Under the pieces are notes generated by a model. It saw only the letters and a program-made list of their open reading frames with translations, ran no database searches and was not told the origin of the DNA. A stretch of DNA of 18,040 nt from Kiritimatiellota bacterium (lineage in GTDB: Bacteria; Verrucomicrobiota; Lentisphaeria; Victivallales; JAADHT01). Positions 13,056 to 18,040 of this stretch are shown here, one piece after another. The number at the start of each line of letters is the position of its first letter. The stretch's first letter is position 1. The position numbers and the translations under genes are program-made. Where the stretch lies: contig JAADHT010000244.1 of the NCBI GenBank assembly GCA_013151705.1, forward strand, positions 1 through 18,040, written 5' to 3'.

Positions 13056-13275
13056 CTTATTTGTGTATGCCGTATTGCGACAGCGAAATGTTTGCCCAGC
13101 CTATCGGATCGCCAACACCATGCGTGACGTGGAATATCGGACCGTCTGTTTGATATTCAAAAATTTCGAATAACACAGTGTTTCATCTCGCGACAAGTCC
13201 GCAATGATTGTCCCGGCGTGGGCTTTCAGTATAGCCTCTATTTCACCGCCTATGGAAGTGTTCGTTACGAATGTC
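13056..13275. other. 220-bp spacer inside the MoxR cluster, no confident gene
   Basis: The neighbouring genes of this cluster overlap or nearly touch, yet here 220 bases separate the DUF4129-like gene from the DUF4350-like gene. On the minus strand a frame of about 60 codons (including GGEIEAILKAHAGTIIADLS) is open across 13100-13300. It has no ATG, GTG or TTG start near its beginning and no ribosome site, so I do not call it a gene. No clear hairpin terminator or promoter was found. It may contain an internal promoter for the DUF4350-moxR pair. Confidence 0.4.
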
Positions 13276-14991
13276 TCATTCGCTAGCGACGGAATTTCCT
13301 ATTTTCTCCTGGTTGGTTTTGAAATGCTCGACGCGGTCGGCGTCCACTTCATGCTCTCCGTACCAAACCCGTTCGAACGTTCCCACATTCTCTTTGAAGG
13401 CAGCCACGACCTCCGGTTTAGCATGGAGGCGTCTGCCCACCTCGCGTGAGTAGTCCCTGTTTGTCTTGTATTTCGCTATCATAAGATAGTCGTTTCGCGC
13501 GAGAGCCGCGATAGTCGCGAGAAAAAACGCCCGCATGGCAAGTTTCAGGTTACCCTTTCTCAACATTTCGGATGCCATCTCCAGCCATTCGTTATGTTCC
13601 AACGAGTCGGCTGTCAGCGACTCGTCGTTCAAATCGGGAGTTTCCTTGGCCGCGTCGTCGCTTGATGATTCCGCAGCTGCCAAAACGGCAGATTTTCTTC
13701 GTTTGCGGATAATGAGCAATGTGATCAAAAGAAGCGCCACCAGGAGAATAAGCGACAATTGAAGCGCGTTGGCCCCCAGCCAGGCCATCAGACTCATGAA
13801 AGCGGAGCCGTTTGAGTCGCGGCGCGGCGGATTGTTGAAGAGTTTACGCATCAACTTGTCGAAAAAGCTTACCCCGTCGTCCAGTGTTTTCCAGATGCCT
13901 TTCAGAAACGCGATGAAAGCGGATTCCTCGCTCGCCCGATTCGCTTCCGGGGGCAGCCGCCAAGTGTATTCCCTTTTGGAGAGCACTTTTTTCATTGCGG
14001 AGTCCAACTTTTTAGGATCCAATCGTTCCTTGCATTGAGACTTCTTGTCGGCCGTTTGAACGGGCGCCGCTTCCGAGGGGGCGGCTGCCGCGAACGATAA
14101 AACAACGGCGAGGAAGCACGCCAAGGCCGTTTTGGCCGACATTGCTCCGAGGCGTTTGAGGTCGGCGATGATGTCGTATCCTTTATGGGCGGAATCGGCG
14201 TGAAACACTCTCACGGCGTAGGCGGTCTTCAATATCGGATCGACCGCGAGGTAGGTCAGTCCGACAACCACCGACCAAAAGGTGGTGTTGAAAATCATAT
14301 TCACTATTATCTCGAGGCTGTTCGCCTTCGAGAAAAAAGTTTCGACGCCCAGAAAAGTCTTGAGCATCCACGGAGCGAAGAAAAGAAGGACGGAAATATT
14401 CATCCAAACGAGAAACGCCGCTACCGAGAGGCAGAGCAGGATGACATGGTTTTGCGCCGTGTGGACGCGCGAATGCCGCGCCGCCGAAGTGAACGCTTGG
14501 GAAAACATAGCCCGTGGCTCGCCGGAATAAACCGCGAAACTCGCGAAAAAGGCGGTCGTCCAGGCTATGGGTAGTAAAATAATAGCCGAGAGTATTTGAA
14601 CGAAAAGTCCGAATGATTGGACTATTCCCTGTTGGAACGCGATTCTCGCGAATTCCCCCATCGAGACTTTTTCCGGATCGCGCAGCGTGAGTATGTCCAT
14701 CACTTTACGGAGAAAAATCGATTGCCATGCGTTTTTCCAGATGAACAGTAAAGTCATTGTGGTGGCCGCTCCGGGAAGAACGTCCAGCGCGTCGGAACGC
14801 TGGGACATGTCGCTTACGAAATAGATCATGGCCAAAACGAGGGGAACCGAACCGAACGCGTAGAACGGGAGAGTTTCGGATATGTTCGAGCGAAGCACAT
14901 GGACTGACTCCTCCAGCAGTTCCAATGGTGGAATTGCGCCCGTTTCGAGCTCGGAGCGTTTTTTCAACCGTTTTTCGACTTTTCTTTTCAT
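13276..14991 (-). CDS. Multi-pass membrane protein with DUF4129-like C-terminus
   Basis: The product is 571 aa from ATG 14991, in a TGATG overlap with the zinc-finger gene upstream; the frame stays open further upstream but would run through that gene. Hydrophobic segments lie near residues 42-60, 73-86, 130-152, 183-208, 226-250, 286-308 and 405-428. The segment at about 286-309 is followed by APSEAAPVQ and looks exactly like a signal peptide with its cleavage site. So the protein reads as an N-terminal multi-helix membrane domain fused to an exported domain, then one more helix, then a cytoplasmic tail. Residues 465-557 match the DUF4129 pattern: an amphipathic helix with AMRAFFLATIAALARNDYL, then TNRDYSREV, then FERVWYGEHEVDADRVEHF. 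DUF4129 modules accompany MoxR and transglutaminase-like genes in envelope-related clusters; the exact role is unknown. Confidence 0.8.
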   Translation of the reverse strand: MKRKVEKRLKKRSELETGAIPPLELLEESVHVLRSNISETLPFYAFGSVPLVLAMIYFVSDMSQRSDALDVLPGAATTMTLLFIWKNAWQSIFLRKVMDILTLRDPEKVSMGEFARIAFQQGIVQSFGLFVQILSAIILLPIAWTTAFFASFAVYSGEPRAMFSQAFTSAARHSRVHTAQNHVILLCLSVAAFLVWMNISVLLFFAPWMLKTFLGVETFFSKANSLEIIVNMIFNTTFWSVVVGLTYLAVDPILKTAYAVRVFHADSAHKGYDIIADLKRLGAMSAKTALACFLAVVLSFAAAAPSEAAPVQTADKKSQCKERLDPKKLDSAMKKVLSKREYTWRLPPEANRASEESAFIAFLKGIWKTLDDGVSFFDKLMRKLFNNPPRRDSNGSAFMSLMAWLGANALQLSLILLVALLLITLLIIRKRRKSAVLAAAESSSDDAAKETPDLNDESLTADSLEHNEWLEMASEMLRKGNLKLAMRAFFLATIAALARNDYLMIAKYKTNRDYSREVGRRLHAKPEVVAAFKENVGTFERVWYGEHEVDADRVEHFKTNQEKIGNSVASE

Positions 14992-15326
14992 CACTGCTTC
15001 GCCTCCGTGATGTGATACTTCTGGGGAATGGAGGCTAGAGCCTTGCCCGTCCAGTAGAAGAACAGCCAGGCCGAGAAAAACGCCGAGGCGAAAAGAAAAG
15101 AGTACGCGAGTTTCGCGGCCAACGCCCGTCCTCGCCTGGATTTGGAACTCGTGTCTTTGGCGGTTTGCTTGTCCAAACAGCCTTTGCAAAGCATTTTGCC
15201 GTTGTGTTCCGTCACGCATTCCCGACAGAAATCCATTTCGCAGGAGGGACATCTCGCCGCCGCCTCGCGGTCCGCATGATTAAAGCATCGGGCGTTTTTC
15301 AGATTGTTTTGGTTTGTTTCGCTCAA
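14991..15326 (-). CDS. Small zinc-finger (B-box-like) membrane protein
   Basis: The product is 111 aa from TTG 15326, with GGTGG at suitable spacing; no ATG is available before the cysteine cluster. Metal-binding residues are C14 and H17, C26 and C29, C34 and C37, and C47 and C50, enough for two zinc sites arranged as in B-box-type fingers. A basic linker (KSRRGR) leads to one transmembrane helix at about residues 70-92, followed by a short tail. So the zinc module is predicted to face the cytoplasm. The stop overlaps the start of the 571-aa membrane protein by one base, which argues for coupled translation and a functional link. Similar small zinc-finger plus helix proteins occur near PVC membrane-protein genes, but I know of no defined function. 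Confidence 0.8.
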   Translation of the reverse strand: MSETNQNNLKNARCFNHADREAAARCPSCEMDFCRECVTEHNGKMLCKGCLDKQTAKDTSSKSRRGRALAAKLAYSFLFASAFFSAWLFFYWTGKALASIPQKYHITEAKQ

Positions 15327-15369
15327 TTTACCACCGATAAAGTCATACGCGCTATGAAAAATTTATGAA

Positions 15370-15437
15370 CCAAGTTCAACTTGACGCCTGCAAATTTCAA
15401 CACTAAACTTGGAACATTTAAGCCCGCCGCAGGCGTC
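15370..15437. repeat. Interleaved inverted repeats between exbD and the zinc-finger gene
   Basis: GACGCCTGC (15383-15391) is the reverse complement of GCAGGCGTC (15429-15437). CCAAGTT (15370-15376) is the reverse complement of AACTTGG (15406-15412). The pairs interleave in pseudoknot order. A separate palindrome CAAGTTCAACTTG occupies 15371-15383. The spacer of 114 nt contains no gene. On the minus strand it forms the exbD 3' region and the zinc-finger leader. It may be a dispersed repeat or a processing or attenuation structure. Confidence 0.4.
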
Positions 15438-15440
15438 CAA

Positions 15441-15848
15441 TCACTCTTCCGGCTGGGTTACCAGGGAGATATTTTTGATTCCGGCGTTTTTCACGGCTTT
15501 CATCAGGTTCATCACCTCGCGGTAGGGACGGTCGCCGTCGGCCCTCACTAGCACTGTCAATTCCGGATTGGCGTTGTTGACGAGATCCGCGAGTTTCGCG
15601 GTGAGCTCGTCCAACGACAAATCGCCGTGTTCGAAAACTATCTCGCCTCTGTTGTTGAGATTTACAATTTTGCCTTCTTCCTTGAGCGGTGACGCCGTCA
15701 TTTCAGGTGGCGACACGTCGATGCCGTTTTCGAGAAGGGGGGCGGTTATCATGAAAATTATCAAAAGCAGAAAAGTCAGGTCGATCAGCGGGGTCATGTT
15801 GATTTCGCCTATGGCGCTGAGTTGCGATCTGTGTTTCGTTCTTGCCAT
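15441..15848 (-). CDS. ExbD/TolR-family biopolymer transport protein
   Basis: The product is 135 aa from ATG 15848, with GGAG eight bases upstream (CCGGAGTCGTAA). A short cytoplasmic N-terminus with INMTPLIDLTFLLLIIFMIT at 16-35 forms the single transmembrane helix, and D23 is the conserved proton-path aspartate of ExbD/TolR/MotB-type proteins. The periplasmic domain (about 45-135) ends with the typical VRADGDRPYREVMNLMKAVK and GIKNISLVTQP. The family works with an ExbB/TolQ five-subunit channel to turn the proton gradient into force on outer-membrane receptors or the Tol-Pal system. No ExbB/TolQ gene is adjacent in this window, so the partner must be elsewhere. It lies between rng and the zinc-finger gene in the same direction. 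Confidence 0.93.
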   Translation of the reverse strand: MARTKHRSQLSAIGEINMTPLIDLTFLLLIIFMITAPLLENGIDVSPPEMTASPLKEEGKIVNLNNRGEIVFEHGDLSLDELTAKLADLVNNANPELTVLVRADGDRPYREVMNLMKAVKNAGIKNISLVTQPEE

Positions 15849-15901
15849 TTACGACTCCGGTTGAACGCGGGTTTCAGCCCTCGGTCCACGGTCTTTGGGA
15901 T

Positions 15902-15929
15902 TGACGCGGTGACTCAATGACGCGGTGAC
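15902..15929. repeat. Tandem TGACGCGGTGAC repeats, 16-bp spacing
   Basis: Two exact copies (15902-15913 and 15918-15929) lie 16 bp apart in the 150-bp spacer between rng and exbD. The core also occurs at 8464-8475. No protein-binding role can be assigned; it looks like a dispersed extragenic repeat. Confidence 0.5.
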
Positions 15930-15944
15930 ATCAATTGAACATTG

Positions 15945-15995
15945 AGTCTTAAACTCTTCATTCTTTTCTCTTCACTCTTCACTTCCCACACTGTT
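15945..15995 (-). repeat. Degenerate AGTGAA-type repeats just after rng
   Basis: On the minus strand this stretch reads as loose reiterations of AGTGAA/AGTGAAGAG directly beyond the rng stop. A similar purine-rich tract is found on the plus strand at 17785-17822 on the other side of rng. The repeats are imperfect and non-coding. Confidence 0.45.
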
Positions 15996-15998
15996 CAC

Positions 15999-17606
15999 TC
16001 AGAATTCCGTGTCGGTGTCCGGATCAATTATCCTGAATTTCGAATGATGCAGAGCGGGATCCGCTCTGAAAGAGAGCATATGGCCGTATTGATTTTCCAG
16101 TTCGGTGATAAGCGCGTTGTCCTCGTTCTTCAATCTCGCGAGGATGGATGGATGAACGAACACGCGCAACGCCAGGTCGCGGTGCCGCTGGTGTCTGGCC
16201 AGAATCTCTTTAAGTCTTCTTTGAATGTGCACGCTCACGGTTGTGGCCGATTCGATTTTCCCTTTTCCTTCGCAATATGGGCAGGGATCGAAAACGGTCG
16301 CTAAAACGCTTTCCCCCTCGCGCTGGCGCGTCATCTGCATCAGCCCGAGTCTGCTGATCGGAAGCACCGTTGATTTCGCGCGGTCCTCGCGCACCAGTTT
16401 CCGCATGAGTTTCAACACCATGTCCCGGTCTTTCTGGGAGCGCATGTCTATGAAATCGACGACGACCAGCCCGCCTATGTCGCGGAGTCTCAAATGCCTG
16501 GCGATCTCAACGCATGCGGCGAGATTCGTGTGAAGGATGGTTTCCGGATGGTCCTTCCCCTTTCGCACTCCGGTGTTCACGTCTATGGATATCAACGCTT
16601 CCGTCTCGTCGATGCAGATGTAGCCGCCTCCGTCCAAGTGGACGACGCGCTCGAATATGGAATTGATTTGCTCCTCCACGTTGTAGGCGTCGAAGACGGG
16701 ATTCGCTTTTTTGTAGTGCGTGAGTTTTCTGGTTATGGATGAGCCGGCTATTCGAGTCATAAGCGTTTTGACGTACGCGAATCCGTTTTTGTCGTCTATG
16801 ACAACCTCGTCTATATCCTCGGTGAGGGAGTCGCGCACGGTTTTCTCCAGTAGCGTCGGCTCTTTATAGAGCAGCGCTGGATATCCGGGTTTTATGTCGG
16901 CCGTCTCCATTCGATTCCAAAGCTCCAAAAGAGTGTCCAAATCGCGTTTTAAAAAGACCTTTTTGCGTTCCTCGGCGTTCGTTCTACAGATGCAGCCGAA
17001 CCCTTTGGGTATTTGGAGTTCGTTCATTATCTGTTTCAGCCGCGTCCTCTCTTTTTTGTCCTCGATTTTTCTCGACAGGCCTATGGTGTCGGCGAAAGGG
17101 AGCAGCACGATGTATCTGCCGGCCAGAGAAATCTCCATGGTGCCTCTGGGGCCTTTGTTGCCGATCGGCCCTTTGACGATTTGAAGCAGAATCTCCGTTC
17201 CCACCGGAAACAGATTCGGGATGTCTTTCTCCGTGAGTCGTTTGGCTTTCAGGTTTTTGATGCGGGAAACTATTTTGTCAAGCCTCCGCGAAAGGGGTGT
17301 TTGAGGTTTTTCCGTGGAGTTTTTGTCGGAGTTCCTGATGCTCTCGGCCATGTCCGAAGTCGCCGGCAACATCTCCCGAAATGGCAGAAAAGCGTTGCGA
17401 TCCTCGCCGATATCGACGAACGCCGCCTGGAGCGTCGTTTCGATATTGACTATTCTGCCTATGTAAACCGAACCGGGAGCGGATGCCGCGTCGCTTCTTT
17501 CGAGTTTGTATTCTTCCAGTTTTCCCGAATTGAGAAAAGCCACTCTGGTTTCCAGCTTTTCGCTGTTGATGATTATCTGTCTTTGCTTTTTCGCTTTACC
17601 AAACAT
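15999..17606 (-). CDS. rng: Ribonuclease E/G family endoribonuclease
   Basis: The product is 535 aa from ATG 17606, preceded by AAGGAACTAG. It is an endoribonuclease that cleaves single-stranded RNA in rRNA/tRNA maturation and mRNA decay. Domains: a short N-terminal strand region; an S1 RNA-binding segment starting GSVYIGRIVNIETTLQAAFVDIG at about 45-67; the 5'-sensor/DNase-like core; and SIDVNTG at 340-346 and VVVDFIDM at 381-388, holding the metal-binding aspartates. The zinc-link CPYC is at 442-445, needed for dimer formation in this family. A basic, probably flexible insert of some 35 residues (about 83-118) enlarges the S1 domain relative to the E. coli enzymes. No long C-terminal degradosome scaffold is present, so it resembles RNase G in length (about 490 aa in E. 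coli) more than RNase E. A strong hairpin lies in its leader. Confidence 0.95.
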   Translation of the reverse strand: MFGKAKKQRQIIINSEKLETRVAFLNSGKLEEYKLERSDAASAPGSVYIGRIVNIETTLQAAFVDIGEDRNAFLPFREMLPATSDMAESIRNSDKNSTEKPQTPLSRRLDKIVSRIKNLKAKRLTEKDIPNLFPVGTEILLQIVKGPIGNKGPRGTMEISLAGRYIVLLPFADTIGLSRKIEDKKERTRLKQIMNELQIPKGFGCICRTNAEERKKVFLKRDLDTLLELWNRMETADIKPGYPALLYKEPTLLEKTVRDSLTEDIDEVVIDDKNGFAYVKTLMTRIAGSSITRKLTHYKKANPVFDAYNVEEQINSIFERVVHLDGGGYICIDETEALISIDVNTGVRKGKDHPETILHTNLAACVEIARHLRLRDIGGLVVVDFIDMRSQKDRDMVLKLMRKLVREDRAKSTVLPISRLGLMQMTRQREGESVLATVFDPCPYCEGKGKIESATTVSVHIQRRLKEILARHQRHRDLALRVFVHPSILARLKNEDNALITELENQYGHMLSFRADPALHHSKFRIIDPDTDTEF

Positions 17607-17680
17607 TCTAGTTCCTTATTTTGCGAGGGGGTATTACAGTCGCATGCACATGTGCGCGGGGGAGGGGATGGCTCGCCCGC

Positions 17681-17713
17681 TAGGTTCATAACGTCAAGAG
17701 ACGTTGGAACCTA
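17681..17713. repeat. Strong hairpin upstream of rng
   Basis: TAGGTTC (17681-17687) pairs with GAACCTA (17707-17713), and AACGTC pairs with GACGTT inside it, around a 4-nt AAGA loop. It starts 75 nt upstream of the rng start codon. In E. coli the rne leader folds into hairpins used for autoregulation. Whether this hairpin does the same, or is just a palindromic repeat, cannot be told from sequence alone. Confidence 0.5.
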
Positions 17714-17784
17714 CAAGCGCAATGTACTGCTTCAAGGCGCTGTTTCAAGAACATCCCGCGATAAATACGTTGAAGAGAGGGGGG

Positions 17785-17822
17785 AGTGAATAGTAAACGG
17801 TGAATAGAGGATAGTGAACAGC
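17785..17822 (+). repeat. Degenerate AGTGAATAG-type repeats
   Basis: Loose tandem copies (AGTGAATAG, GGTGAATAG, AGTGAACAG) lie here, similar in type to the tract at 15945-15995 but on the opposite strand. They are non-coding. Confidence 0.4.
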
Positions 17823-17824
17823 GG

Positions 17825-17871
17825 GGTGGATCGTAGGGGTGAGCCTATGTGCTCGCCCCGTATAATCCACC
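17825..17871. repeat. Two-tier palindromic repeat
   Basis: Outer arms GGTGGAT (17825-17831) and ATCCACC (17865-17871) enclose inner arms GGGGTGAGC (17836-17844) and GCTCGCCCC (17851-17859), with one G-T pair and a 6-nt loop. It looks like a dispersed extragenic palindrome. No T-run or ORF accompanies it. Confidence 0.5.
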
Positions 17872-17922
17872 TTGTAACCGCGGCGGATAAATCTTTTCGA
17901 GGCAAAAGTCCTTATTAGCCTC

Positions 17923-17978
17923 CGAAAAACTCAAAAGACACAAAAGGGTTTTTATTTTCGTGTGTTTCGAGTTTTTCG
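17923..17978. repeat. Long AT-rich inverted repeat
   Basis: The left arm (17923-17945) and right arm (17955-17978) are near-perfect inverted copies: CGAAAAACTC and GAGTTTTTCG match fully, and the inner ACAC/GTGT parts match with a few differences. The loop is 9 nt. The unit resembles the CGAAAAACxCGAAA-type repeats seen in PVC intergenic DNA (from memory). It might act as a stabilising stem. Confidence 0.5.
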
Positions 17979-18040
17979 TGGTTCAATTTCTTTTCTTGAT
18001 GTTTTTAGATTTTTCGAAGGCGCTGTATATATCAGGACAA

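Larger units (their letters stand above)
17607..18040. other. Non-coding right end of the window
   Basis: No convincing gene was seen in these 434 bases. They hold the rng leader and presumably its promoter, three palindromic elements and one degenerate tandem repeat, listed separately. On the minus strand TTGACG occurs within the 17681-17713 hairpin, but no good -10 box follows at the right distance. The last 60 bases are AT-rich without a recognisable feature. Confidence 0.5.

Noticed and set aside
13100..13300. About 60-codon minus-strand frame in the 220-bp spacer
   Set aside because: There is no usable start codon or ribosome site near its beginning, and I recognise no similarity.
14992..15252. 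N-terminal extension of the 571-aa membrane protein by 87 residues
   Set aside because: It would overlap the zinc-finger gene almost entirely, and its sequence is low in protein-like character; ATG 14991 gives a TGATG junction.
17506..17789. Plus-strand frames over the rng 5' end and its leader
   Set aside because: They are antisense to a clear RNase E/G frame and show no domain signature.

Overview
The window reads as a piece of a Gram-negative-type bacterial chromosome. It is probably from the PVC group, and Lentisphaerota-like is my best guess. That guess is an inference from four things: a MoxR/DUF4350/DUF4129-type cluster, a GGGGT/PKTIDND-type phosphofructokinase, an RNase E/G with an enlarged S1 region, and a large family of secreted paralogues of unknown function. 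No tRNA, rRNA, CRISPR array or transposase gene was found. Base composition is patchy: some lines of the left third are about 27% GC, while much of the rest is 55-62% GC.

Left part, plus strand (1-8105). The window opens inside the end of an AT-rich protein carrying an HExxH plus ExxAY zinc-peptidase signature, possibly the tip of a polymorphic toxin. After it come two successive cassettes of exported proteins, here called A, B and C. Cassette 1 is A1 (576-1250), B1 (1260-2192) and a C gene reduced to its signal peptide (2195-2284). A GC-rich palindromic block bounded by 11-bp direct repeats lies next to that break (2288-2467). Cassette 2 is preceded by a very strong hairpin (2561-2631) and is complete: A2 (2650-3528), A3 (3512-4405), B2 (4402-5322) and C2 (5322-8105). 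Its four genes overlap end to end, so they look like one translationally coupled operon. A1, A2 and A3 are homologous to each other, as are B1 and B2, and all carry signal peptides. I could not assign a biochemical function to A, B or C. This repeated secreted cassette is the best candidate in the window for an undescribed system.

Convergence zone (8106-8530). It holds a possible 41-codon gene on the minus strand, a GC hairpin, a short dispersed repeat and a weak terminator candidate.

Right part, all minus strand, in transcription order from 17606 leftwards: RNase E/G (rng), ExbD/TolR, a small zinc-finger membrane protein, a 571-aa multi-pass protein with a DUF4129-like tail, a DUF4350-like protein and a MoxR AAA+ ATPase. 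A good intrinsic terminator (10736-10762) ends this set. A separate two-gene unit follows: 6-phosphofructokinase, then a glucosamine-6-phosphate deaminase-family protein with an altered active site. The middle set is an envelope-associated MoxR module; the usual DUF58 partner is not here. Spacers on this side are full of palindromes and short direct repeats.
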